Shown here: in pieces, positions 49,314 to 58,375 of the stretch | Layout of the letters: the number at the start of each line of letters is the position of its first letter | Numbering within the stretch: the stretch's first letter is position 1 | Origin: Aestuariivita sp. | Lineage (GTDB): Bacteria > Pseudomonadota > Alphaproteobacteria > Rhodobacterales > Rhodobacteraceae | Length of the DNA: 64,000 nt | Direction of reading: 5' to 3' | NCBI GenBank assembly: GCA_026709985.1 | Contig: JAPORY010000039.1 | Location: 93,181 to 157,180, forward strand | Position numbers and translations under genes: made by a program | Notes under the pieces: model-generated | What the model was told of the DNA's origin: nothing | The model's database searches: none | Seen by the model: only the letters and a program-made list of their open reading frames with translations

Positions 49314-50646
49314 TCAGATGGATTCATCCGATTTTGATAACAGATGATGTTCAAGAACTAATTCTACCAAGTGTTGCTGTTGGAAATGAGTATAGATTTC
49401 GGCCGAATTTAAATCGGCATGTCCGAGCATTTGTTGAATCGAGCCCAAATCAGCACTGTTGGACAATAAATGAGTTGCAAAGGTGTGCCGTAGCGAGTGA
49501 GGAGAAACCCAAGTTGACTGATACGTTAGCTTTAGGGGCAGCGGTTTTGATCAATATATAAAATTGCTGTCGGGTAAGATGTCTGGATTTTGATCTAGAC
49601 AGAAATAAAAATTCCGATGGCTTCTCGCCCGCGTCAATTTTTTCTTTTTTGTCACGAGTTTTGAGCCAGTCCTTTGTCGCATATCTAGCGACTTTAGAGA
49701 GTGGGACGAGGCACTCTTTTCCTCCTTTGCCGTATGCGAGCAACATTTCGAGATCGCCTCGCGAGGTCGCAACAGGTAGCGACAACAACTCTTATACGCA
49801 CAGCTTGGTGGCGTAAAGGACCTCCATTAGGCAGATATTCCGTCAGCGTTCTTCTTCGGTTCTTCCGTGAGTGCCGGCCGACAGCAAGAGTCATTCGACT
49901 TGATCTAAATCTAGCACCTTCGGCAGAGATTTTGGTTTTTCGACACCGGTGATAGAGACCGTTGGATTATCTTGTTGCCATCCTTCTTCAAAGATAAAGC
50001 AATAGAATTGCTTAATTGCCGAGAGCCGCCGGGCGCGGGTGCTCCCTGACAGGCCTTGCGTGGAGCAATTAATCAGGTAGTCTTCAATTTCACTCAGTTA
50101 GGCCGTGGCGAAGTTAGCCCATCTTTCGCATAAAATCGAAGATTCGGCGAATTTTAGCAATTTTGCCGCAAAACCCCATAATTTAGTGGTTTTGTATGCA
50201 GAATCCACATTGTGGTGCGACACCGAGATAATGCAAGCAATTTGGTGCCTGCAATCGCCAAGAGATCGGTTAGAGTACTGATACGGTCATTTGAGTTCAG
50301 TTACTGGATCAGACCCAGCAGCCTCAAATATCGCGAAATTCGTGAGAGGGGCTAAAGCCAAAACCTAAGGCGGAGCAAGAATCTGGGACGACAACCGATA
50401 AATCTATCGGAACACAAAATGTAGTAACATAATGGGCATTGACGAATCCGAAAAAGGTGTTTTATCAATGCTTTATCCGCTCGTCAAAACGAAATTTGCG
50501 AAACTTGCGTTAGTACCATTATTTTGCAACCAAGTGGAGAAATCGTTCAGATCATGCGTATAGGCAAGTTGCGCATTTTCTGCGCCCTCGAATTCTGCAA
50601 CGTGGGCATCTAGGAAGGCTAAAATCCACAATTTGAAATCTTTCAC
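49314..50646 (-). pseudogene. xerD: XerD-type tyrosine recombinase, broken in several pieces
   Basis: Parts of a XerD-like protein can be read in order. N-terminal: LWILAFLDAHVAEFEGAENA and YTHDLNDFSTWLQ (about 50473-50646). Middle: LSEIEDYLINCSTQGLSGST and RRLSAIKQFYCFIFEEGW (about 49950-50104). C-terminal: YGKGGKECLVPLS and [10 protein letters not shown], then [15 protein letters not shown], ending at 49314. Between the first two lie about 370 bp of unrelated sequence, possibly an insertion. Frameshifts and in-frame stops break the rest, and the first catalytic Arg region reads ATKLCV instead of ATGLRV. The gene cannot make an active recombinase. Confidence 0.85.
50105..50472. other. about 370 bp separating the two N-terminal parts of the decayed xerD
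   Basis: Non-coding on both strands. On the coding (minus) strand the flanks are similar: GCAAATTTCG on one side and GCTAACTTCG on the other (8 of 10 identical), as a target duplication would leave. No clear terminal inverted repeats were found. It may be a small non-autonomous insertion. Confidence 0.35.
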
Positions 50647-51396
50647 GACTGACCTCAGGCATCACCGTACCCAAGAAACATAGGATATCTCCGATCAATT
50701 TATTGGAGCGTGGGGTAGCACCATCATCGGCTGATAAAATGTCAGTAAAATCCTATATTGTTCGATCAAGATAACACGCCAATTGTTTCCATCAATCAGT
50801 GACTTTGCAACTACAATCGTGCGAACCGTAGGAGTCCAGATATCTGTTTGAGCTGTGTTAGATCGTATCGCGAGATGTTATGGGTATTCTTCTGTTGCCT
50901 GTTAGTTGATCCATCAAATGTATACCCAAAGCTTCCACACATGGTTTCACCATTTTTTTGTCGATCAACGGTGTCGCTAAACATTTACGCAAGGAAAAAA
51001 CTGTGACCGATCTTGGATGGAAACGCGTCACACGGGAACCAACTCAAAGTATTGCGTTCTGCGACTGGCACCCAACAATTTTGCATTTCCTTTTCCTACT
51101 GTTGTTTCCTGGCTTTGTCGTGCCGACATCGCGATTGCTTTTCAGGCGCGACATGACGGAATTTATGCTCAGCAGATGTCACATTCTTATCAGGCGTGCC
51201 AGCCGCCGAAGTTGCACCTGACCGCAATGACCGAAGAGTCAGTGTGGGATATTTTCTGTAGTTTGAGTAATATGCTTATCGAATTCGGCTGACGGTTCAA
51301 AACTGATGATGTACAGATCAAGTTCAAGTCTTGACATCTCTCACGACAATCGCGGTGCAATCCCAATAGGGAATTTCACAATGGAATTGCACTAAT
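50647..51396. other. 750-bp gap between decayed xerD and the DUF3696 operon
   Basis: No supported gene. A plus-strand frame at 51017-51292 (91 aa) has no ribosome-binding site and no family resemblance, though its end is unusually protein-like. Could be further remnant sequence. Confidence 0.4.
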
Positions 51397-52329
51397 TTAG
51401 TTGGTCGATACGATACGCAAATGCGTGCCGACATACCCGACTTCGATTTTTGACTGACTAGGGATTTCACGGAAATGAATTCGACCCCCATCCCTTATAC
51501 GAGCGTGCTTTTCATAAACCTCATTTTGCCCGGAACTTGAACGAAAAACCCTTTCGTGACGGTACTTTTGCATCGTTGCAGCGGACTCTCCAGTGATCTT
51601 AAAGAGGTATTTGGGATTTGGTTTGGATGATTTTTTCCACTCCGATGCGACTCTATCCAATTCCGTCAATCTGAGCTTTGCGCTCTCGAATAGGTCGCTG
51701 CCCAGCGAATGCAATTGCTTCTCCACGTCTTTCCCAAAAAGCAAATTTGAGAACAAAATACTTCGCTTCTTCCAAAGTTCGCTTGGTGATGTTGTCGAAA
51801 TTTCCAGTTTGTTCAAACGAGTGACAGTATTTTGTGCGCTCTCTTCCGAAAATACATTTTCAACCTCGACAGTGCTTGTGTGGCTCCCATTTCTAAGGAG
51901 GCGAAACGAACACGGATTCTGATACCATGACTCACACCGAGTCAAACTGACTATGATCTTTGTTCCCGATATGGCACACCATAACAGATCATGGTAGTCA
52001 CTCAGGCCTTCAATTTCAGTCTCTACAAAGCTTCGTATATCGCCATCCGCTATCCCGTCATCAATCGGATAGTTCGCCACCATTCCCAGCAAGAAGCTAG
52101 ATTTGTCTCTGTTCCTGCTTCGGTACAACCGAAAAAGTTCACGCAAGTTCACACCGTCACATACGTCAGTTTCATCAGGCGGATTCTGCATCCACAGCTG
52201 CCTGTGGATTTTCTTACGTCCGACCAAAAATATCAGACCAGAGGTAACTCTATCCAACGCATCTAGAGCTTCGTTTGTGTTGGAAAATAGGACGGCTAGT
52301 CCTGCTCCGTTTAATACCGCTTCGCGCAT
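51397..52329 (-). CDS. unknown protein, third gene of the DUF262/DUF3696 operon
   Basis: 310 aa, soluble, no family that I can name. It starts at an ATG 3 bp after the stop of the ATPase gene, so it is coupled to it. The N-terminal 150 residues are mixed alpha/beta; a helical middle follows (about 190-240). The C terminus carries KYRHERVFRSSSGQ, RDGGRIHFREIP and EVGYVGTHLRI. The last two strands recall the end of RelE/ParE-fold toxins, but no catalytic residues can be assigned. By position it is the likely effector or a specificity subunit of the operon. Confidence 0.75.
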   Translation of the reverse strand: MREAVLNGAGLAVLFSNTNEALDALDRVTSGLIFLVGRKKIHRQLWMQNPPDETDVCDGVNLRELFRLYRSRNRDKSSFLLGMVANYPIDDGIADGDIRSFVETEIEGLSDYHDLLWCAISGTKIIVSLTRCESWYQNPCSFRLLRNGSHTSTVEVENVFSEESAQNTVTRLNKLEISTTSPSELWKKRSILFSNLLFGKDVEKQLHSLGSDLFESAKLRLTELDRVASEWKKSSKPNPKYLFKITGESAATMQKYRHERVFRSSSGQNEVYEKHARIRDGGRIHFREIPSQSKIEVGYVGTHLRIVSTN

Positions 52330-52332
52330 CTT

Positions 52333-53538
52333 TCAGTCAACTGGACTCAATAGGCTCAAAAGGTTTTCATCTCTCTCATCGAAGAAACCCGCCGGCCACT
52401 CGGATAGACTGCCATCACTATGTAGCTTGGGACTCACAACTTGACTTTCCGCGCCATCGCGCGTAAAATAGTGAATTCTTACTAGCTCGCTCGCGGCTTT
52501 ACCTCTTCTCACACTGAGCCGAACTCCGTCTAGGAAGTGATCACTGTGTGTTTCCATGACTACTTGTACCCCCGCAGCAGCTGCACAAACAGCGAGTTCA
52601 CCCATCTTGGTTTGTCCACGCGGATGCAAGTGTGCCTCCGGGTTTTCTATAATGACGAAATCACCTGTACGGGCACCAATCAGTGCGGTTAGTACTGGAA
52701 GAGCGTAAGAAACGCCGAATCCGATATTTGTCGCTCGAAAAGGCACCGAACTAACGTCGTTAAATCGACTGAAGGAATATCGGGCTGCTAATGCGTCAAT
52801 TTCCCGCATCTCGGAGATCTCCAAATGCGCTCCAGGGCTTGTTTCCTGAAGCCATGCAGATACTTGACCTTCGATTGTCTGAGTTTTGTCATAATCCTTA
52901 ATTCTTGGGTCGCCCTCGTCTAACCTCTTATTTCCATACTCAGCCAAAAATGCCAGCACATATTCTCCTTGCGTGCCGAGAGATTTGACGGACGCTTGTG
53001 AATCTAACCATGGCAGCGATTTTCTTGGTCCATATCGTTCTGCGGAGAGATATTGAAAACCTTGAGCATCTATGAAGCTATTTCTTATTCGGTCCGTGAC
53101 ATTCTCTTGTATGTCACCTGACATTTCCGCAGCACTATCACCACTTAGATGTTCGAAAGTCTTGCCTTCTGAGACTTCAAAGTGGTTTGCACCGTTTGCG
53201 GGCAATAGTCGCTCGCCCTTGCGCGAATAGCTGAAGGCATACGCAGTTCTACGGCCATCCATAAATTCTAGACCAAAGGCCAATTTGTCTTGGTCTGCAA
53301 GATCAAACAAGACATCCTTGCCTGTACCCAAGTCGACTAAGTTGCCGGAAAGTTGTAAGAGTTCTTGCGCTTGCCCTTCTGAAAACGACTGACGGAGGAG
53401 CAAAAGAGCTTGGATGACACTACTTTTTCCTGCTCCGTTCAATCCAGAAAGTACTGTCAGCATCCCAAGTTCTATGCGTTGTTCACGAAAGCACTTAAAA
53501 TTCTCAAGTTCAAGCGCAGAAAGCGAGGCACTAGGCAT
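52333..53538 (-). CDS. AAA ATPase with C-terminal DUF3696
   Basis: 401 aa. The N-terminal LSALELENFKCFREQRIELG leads into Walker A GLNGAGKSSV. Walker B is FVIIENPEAHLHPRGQ, followed by the switch-His segment VVMETHSDHFLDGVR. The C-terminal GSLSEWPAGFFDERDENLL is the DUF3696 signature. Such RecF/SMC-like ATPases recur in defence islands, next to partner genes that supply the effector. Its start overlaps the DUF262 gene by 8 bp and its stop lies 3 bp before the unknown gene, so the three are one translational unit. Confidence 0.92.
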   Translation of the reverse strand: MPSASLSALELENFKCFREQRIELGMLTVLSGLNGAGKSSVIQALLLLRQSFSEGQAQELLQLSGNLVDLGTGKDVLFDLADQDKLAFGLEFMDGRRTAYAFSYSRKGERLLPANGANHFEVSEGKTFEHLSGDSAAEMSGDIQENVTDRIRNSFIDAQGFQYLSAERYGPRKSLPWLDSQASVKSLGTQGEYVLAFLAEYGNKRLDEGDPRIKDYDKTQTIEGQVSAWLQETSPGAHLEISEMREIDALAARYSFSRFNDVSSVPFRATNIGFGVSYALPVLTALIGARTGDFVIIENPEAHLHPRGQTKMGELAVCAAAAGVQVVMETHSDHFLDGVRLSVRRGKAASELVRIHYFTRDGAESQVVSPKLHSDGSLSEWPAGFFDERDENLLSLLSPVD

Positions 53539-54691
53539 TGACGAGCACTCCGTCGATTAGATTCTCAATCGTTGAGAAACGCTTATGGACTCGAGCGGGA
53601 ACGCCCGTCGAGTAGGATATTGAGACTTCAAAATCTCGATCCTCGTGAAGTGTCTTGGTGAAAATCTGACGAATTGCGCCGCTTCGAGCGACTAAGTAGT
53701 TGATGTCCTCTCTTTTGCGTTTTGCAAGGGCAACGGACCAAGTCTCAAAAAGAGCTTTGCTTATGGGGCTCCTAGGTGCATCCTTATGGTAACGCTTTCT
53801 GAAGGCATCATCGCCTAGCACTCGTCGCGAGGCGGTCATTGAACTTTGGAAGATAGATTTCAATCCATCTCGCTGATTTTTCTTTAGTTCGTTAATCCTT
53901 TTCATCGTTGCGTTCAGAAATCCGTCCAAGTCGTTATTCTTGTACTCGCGCCAGTCGACGAGGTAAAATGCCAAAAACCTCAATGCACATTCGCGAGCGG
54001 CCATTCGTTTATCACTTACGCTTTCTGTAGTTGCGCTTTGAAATTCCACTGTTGATACAAGGTCCTTTAGAAAATCACGAACTGGCCCTGAGTTCAGAGC
54101 ATGTCTAATTTCTTGTGAGTTCAGTGAGATTCCTCCAGTGTTTATCCTGCTGAAGATATTGAACATCACTTCCTCGGGAGTTCCTGGCTGAATTATGTTG
54201 ATTACTAGTTCCGTTTCTTCAATTCGCCTTTGCATGTTGCGCGGTAGTTCCGAATATTTTTTTGTGTTAAATTGCACCAAATATTCCAAGCCGCGCAAAG
54301 GAAATTCATCATTCATGAAGTCATGTATTGTCGTCATCCTTTGCAGACCATCAACAACCGACCACAGATCTCTATAGTCACTGGCTACATAAAATACCGG
54401 CAAGGGAATCCTTAACAATATTGATTCGATCAACCGACCTTTTCTGCCTTGATCCCAAATTCGAGCAAGGCGTTGAAATTCCGGTGCTAGATCAACTTCA
54501 CGGTGATCTATTCGAGTGCAAATTAGCGATACAGTCTTTGTTTCCCTCGCCACTTTAATTTTGTTTGGATCAAAGGGGCGTTGAATTTGGTCTATATCTG
54601 GATCCGATCGTTCTTCTTCGAATCCAGTCGGTTTGCCGTCCTCAAACAGTTCAACCTCACTGCTGGTTCTGTCGATCATGGTTCTGTCCAT
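53531..54691 (-). CDS. DUF262 (ParB/GmrSD-N-like) protein
   Basis: 386 aa; the start could also be the ATG at 54679. The DUF262 core is clear: LAPEFQRLARIWDQGRKG, LIESILLRIPLPVFYV, WSVVDGLQRMTTI and FSRINTGGISLNSQEIRHAL. The DGLQRMTT motif belongs to the ParB/sulfiredoxin-like nucleotide-binding fold; the GmrS part of type IV restriction enzyme GmrSD has the same domain and hydrolyses nucleotides. No DUF1524 HNH domain follows, so it is not a complete GmrSD. It is the first gene of a three-gene operon, 200 bp from the IS66 element. Confidence 0.9.
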   Translation of the reverse strand: MDRTMIDRTSSEVELFEDGKPTGFEEERSDPDIDQIQRPFDPNKIKVARETKTVSLICTRIDHREVDLAPEFQRLARIWDQGRKGRLIESILLRIPLPVFYVASDYRDLWSVVDGLQRMTTIHDFMNDEFPLRGLEYLVQFNTKKYSELPRNMQRRIEETELVINIIQPGTPEEVMFNIFSRINTGGISLNSQEIRHALNSGPVRDFLKDLVSTVEFQSATTESVSDKRMAARECALRFLAFYLVDWREYKNNDLDGFLNATMKRINELKKNQRDGLKSIFQSSMTASRRVLGDDAFRKRYHKDAPRSPISKALFETWSVALAKRKREDINYLVARSGAIRQIFTKTLHEDRDFEVSISYSTGVPARVHKRFSTIENLIDGVLVNA

Positions 54692-54893
54692 CAGGGATTC
54701 CTATCACAGATCAGATTACTTTTCTCTAGCGGAAATTCAAGCCGTTGACGAGACGATGTTGTTGAACTTCTGGCTCGTTCTAACTCAAATCCAATCTTCT
54801 TCTGACAAGTTGGATCAAAGTTGCGCATCGGAAACACGGTTTTCTGAGAACGCAATGTTCGCTGCTGTTCTGTATCTTAGAGTTAAATCCTAG

Positions 54894-56388
54894 TAACTAT
54901 TCAGCACCCCAACAGTTATTTTTTTAGCGGCATATCATCATCCATGCAACATACTGTCGTGCTGAATGACGACAGGTCGTTCAGTGACTTTCGGTTATCT
55001 GGGAACGTCTGTGACGATCGCGGCTGATAGCTCGTGTGGTGAACGACGGAGCATGTCCAACATGTTCCACCCTGTTTACACGTGGTCGCGAGCACTGTAC
55101 AGATAATGGTACGGTTGGTTGCACCAGATCGGCAGCGGAAACCGCCAGAGATCTTCTTCTGCACCTTTTCAGGCCGTATGCTTTGTTCGGCCAAGTTATT
55201 GGTGGGAGGAACGTGAGGATCCACTGTGAAGCGTAAGACGGCGTCTCAATGATCCCGCAGCCGGCGGACGAGATTGTGTCCCGGCCGGCGCCGCTTTCTG
55301 CGTCCGCAGCGTCCTGTTGACCCTAATTGAGGAAGCGGCGCATGCTACCGAAGACCCTCCGTCACCGGCCGATCATACGCCGTTCCGATCAAGTCGATGA
55401 CATAAGGTGGCAATGTCTGGCTGTCGGCATTATTATTCCGATGAGTCGCATATCTTAACAGGATCACCAGGTCGGCAGCACAGCGTTCGTTGTCCCACTC
55501 CACCCGGTTCTCAAGCTCCCTTGCGCAGCACCTAGGGCGTGACGCACCCCTAGGATCGAAAAATAAGGTTTTCCGAAGTCGTGGATCTCGCGGCCGACAG
55601 CAGGGCGCATCACATCGCCGAGTCCCGTTCCAATCCCGAAAAAGGTCAGCAGCGTCGTAGCGGCCACCTGCAGCCAGTGGAGCTTCCCTTCCACATGAAT
55701 ACCTGTCACATCCCGGTGCTTGACCGGTGCCGGTGCGACCGTGCGCCGCACCATGTTGGAAAATCCCTGATAGCGATCGGCTCCCCGCGCGACCATGTTG
55801 ACAATGGTCCGCTAGGACATCTGAACGCCAAACAGATCCCGGAAGGTCTCGACCCGCTGCTTGGTCGGAATGAGTTGATAGTTGTTAGTTGTTCCTATAG
55901 CCCGCCAGGCTGCTCAGATTAGGACTGTGCGGCACGGCCGCTTGCTGCTGTTGGCATTGGTCAACCCGAGACACCGCGCCAGCGCGACAGACGTTCGCCT
56001 TGCCGCTGCCGCTGCTCCTCCAACTCCCCGATGTGCGCATTCTTGATCCAAAGCTGATCCTCTTTCTGATTGAGCTGCTCATCCCGTTGACGCAGCACTT
56101 CCTCCTGCTCCCAGACCAAAGCATTAGCAACGACCCGACAATCCACATCGTCACAGCGGGACGTCGAACGGTCCGCATTCTCGCCATCGGAAGGAAACAT
56201 CCCTGATCTCACTGGGGTCGATCAAGACATCCTAACATCGGAATATCCTACCTGCTCTCGTTTCAACAACCACAAACGCGGCTTCTGCCGTCTCGTTTGG
56301 ACGCCCAGCAGACCTTGACTCCCAAGATGTCAACATCAATACTCGAAAAACCCTAAATATCGCGTATTTTGAGGTACTGAATAGTTAC
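54894..56388 (-). mobile_element. decayed IS66-family element with recognisable ends
   Basis: The ends are inverted repeats: GTAACTATTCAGCACC (54894-54909) and, reading inward from 56388, GTAACTATTCAGTACC. A start like GTAACTATTCAG is typical of IS66 elements. The flanks share AATCC in register (left AAATCCTA, right TAATCCCC), a possible worn 8-bp target duplication. The element is 1495 bp, shorter than a full IS66 with tnpA, tnpB and tnpC; only a tnpC remnant is recognisable. Confidence 0.85.
54940..56213 (-). pseudogene. IS66 transposase (TnpC) remnant
   Basis: Three blocks in different frames: an N-terminal coiled coil (QEEVLRQRDEQLNQKEDQLW) near 56030-56110, a central DDE part (VTGIHVEGKLHWLQVAAT and VGREIHDFGKPYFSILGVRH) near 55510-55720, and a C-terminal NNLAEQSIRPEKVQKKISGG near 55130-55200. 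Frameshifts and deletions between them leave no functional frame. The first catalytic Asp region is in the central block. Confidence 0.85.
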
Positions 56389-56802
56389 TAATCCCCAACA
56401 AAAAACAATCACGTAAAAAGCCCAGTGGCACTATAAAATTTGATTTTGTATAATTTACATAATGCCGTCTCGCGGCAGAAAAAACGTCATGGCTTGCAAA
56501 CACTAGTTGCGCCCAGATAAGCCTTGTCTGATAGTCTCAGTAATTTGCTGAAACCACCGCACAACTTCTCCTGTTTGGTCTATTTCCATCAGCATGTCAG
56601 AGTTCATTTGCCGCGCCGCTCGTTCTATCAAGAGCCACTTTGCCATTCCAACTTCCATGCGTGGACCAGGTTACCTCTGCGCACTTTGATATGTCGGATT
56701 GTCTTAGGCGCATTAGCGATCTAGCCCCACAAGTTAGCAATCGCTCGTAAGAATTTATACATTTGTTGGCACCATTGATAACGAAGTCCAGCAATAGAAA
56801 CT
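56389..56802. other. 414-bp stretch with one doubtful small frame
   Basis: A minus-strand frame 56503-56658 encodes 51 aa (MEVGMAKWLLIERAARQMNS and onward to QGLSGRN). It looks protein-like (alternating charge, no low-complexity) but has no ribosome-binding site and could be the remainder of a longer, broken gene. Nothing else was seen. Confidence 0.3.
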
Positions 56803-57231
56803 TCACCAATGACCGACGTTCGCCATACTCTGCCACGGTTCGGCGGGCGCTAAAGGCTGTCCGATTTGCAACAACTCGACAGAAATATTATCGGGCGAGC
56901 GAATGAAAGCCATATAGCCGTCCCTCGGCGGACGGTTGATGGTGACGCCATTTTTCTGCAGATGGGCGCAGGTTTCATAAATGTTGCTGACGCCGTAGGC
57001 GAGGTGACCGAAATGTCGGCTATCTGACGGCAAACTGTCATCGCCATCCCAGTTGTAGGTTAATTCGATTGGACATTCCGGCTGCTCAGGCGGAGCCATG
57101 AAGACAAGCGTAAATCGTCCCGATTCGTTTTCGGAACGTCGTGTCTCACGTAATCCGAGCAATTCAAAAAAGGCTTTTGAAGATTCGAGATCTTTGACTC
57201 GAACCATTGTGTGAAGGTATTTTATCGACAT
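56803..57231 (-). CDS. gloA: lactoylglutathione lyase (glyoxalase I)
   Basis: Converts the methylglyoxal-glutathione adduct to S-lactoylglutathione. The 142-aa protein has the metal ligands in order: LHTMVRVKDL (His), PIELTYNW (Glu), RHFGHLAYGV (His) and ISVELLQIG (Glu). FYELLG-type first helix is FFELLGLRETRR here. Single gene on the minus strand, no neighbours of related function. Confidence 0.95.
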   Translation of the reverse strand: MSIKYLHTMVRVKDLESSKAFFELLGLRETRRSENESGRFTLVFMAPPEQPECPIELTYNWDGDDSLPSDSRHFGHLAYGVSNIYETCAHLQKNGVTINRPPRDGYMAFIRSPDNISVELLQIGQPLAPAEPWQSMANVGHW

Positions 57232-57494
57232 TGTTCTCCTCGACCGAATTTGTCCTTAGTAAGCATCTTATCAACTTCTGCGCACCGATGGACAGTATTT
57301 TTCACGAAATAAGGACGCATGAATGCTGTATCTGGCTTTTCACCCGTTCAAGACTGGATGGTAGCATACTTTCGCTGTCTGAAAGTTAAATCGCCGGTCA
57401 CAGTCAATTGCAATTGCGCAATTTTGTGCTTGCGGCACACATCTGAGATTCCGAGACGGCGGCCGTGAGATCAGTAACGGGTGCGAGACTCTCG

Positions 57495-58268
57495 TCAAAA
57501 TGAAACAATATCTCCTAACTGCTGTATTTTTGCGACGACACTCATTGCTGCTAAAGCCGAACTTCTTGGATTGTCAGGTAAAGCGGAACCGTTAACACGA
57601 AATTGCAACTGTCCGAAATCACCCTGTGCGGTGAACTCGTGAATATTCTCAGTTGCATTCGCATCAGCGATCAATTTTACTTTGGTCTTGTCAAAACCCA
57701 CTCCCGCGAGAGCGACGGCCGCGGCAACATTCGCATTCTTTGGATACCGAAGTGCGGCATCACGAGCGCTCCCATCAAAATGGGTTATTGCGCCGTGAGT
57801 TAATGCGTCAAGATCCATGACCAATTCTGCAGCCGACCCTTTCCAGCCCTTCGGGGGTTTCCGCCCCGTATAGACTACCGAATGCAGGGCACCGACCCGA
57901 GCAGCTTGTAAGCAATCAAGCGCGCCAATTGCACCACTCGCCAAGTGTAGTTTTGCACCACCCCTTTGGGCAGCAGTGCGAAGTTCTTCGGCCAAGGCCG
58001 AATCAGCGAGGGCACCAAGTGATACGGTAATAAGATCAATACCGCCGGCAAGGATTTGCGGTCCATGCATCCGCAAAGCCTCGTGTCCGGCACAATCAAT
58101 GACGATGTCTAAGTCCCGAGGCAGTGACGCAACCGAACCATAGTGATTAGCGTCGGGTCGTGCTTTTTCAGCCCGCACCAATTTGGCAGCAAGCGTGAAT
58201 CCCGCCGCTCTTAGGGAGTCAGCGACGAAGGTAGCAATCGCACCAGTCCCAATGACAGCAACTTGCAT
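57495..58268 (-). CDS. nadX: L-aspartate dehydrogenase
   Basis: Oxidises aspartate to iminoaspartate for NAD synthesis, replacing aspartate oxidase. The ATG at 58268 (MQVAVIGTGAIATFVA) begins directly at the Rossmann strand and is preferred to the longer frame from 58307, giving 257 aa. Conserved segments are VIDCAGHEALRMHG, HLASGAIGALDCL, RKPPKGWKGS and NVAAAVALAGVGFDKT. A decayed duplicate of this gene lies at about 60100-60664, beyond the hipBA operon. nadA and nadB are not in the window. Confidence 0.94.
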   Translation of the reverse strand: MQVAVIGTGAIATFVADSLRAAGFTLAAKLVRAEKARPDANHYGSVASLPRDLDIVIDCAGHEALRMHGPQILAGGIDLITVSLGALADSALAEELRTAAQRGGAKLHLASGAIGALDCLQAARVGALHSVVYTGRKPPKGWKGSAAELVMDLDALTHGAITHFDGSARDAALRYPKNANVAAAVALAGVGFDKTKVKLIADANATENIHEFTAQGDFGQLQFRVNGSALPDNPRSSALAAMSVVAKIQQLGDIVSF

Positions 58269-58375
58269 TTCGGTGTTCCTACTTTCATTGCCCAGAACCG
58301 ATAGCAAAAGCCACCTCGCAAGTGCTCTTTATGCCGTTTCTCGGCCATCTTTTGAAAATAGTGGATATGCGCACT

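Noticed and set aside
51017..51292. 91-aa open frame upstream of the DUF3696 operon, on the other strand
   Set aside because: No ribosome-binding site or recognisable domain; kept only as part of the described gap.
56503..56658. 51-aa minus-strand frame
   Set aside because: Protein-like but without start signals or partner; mentioned only in the description of the gap.
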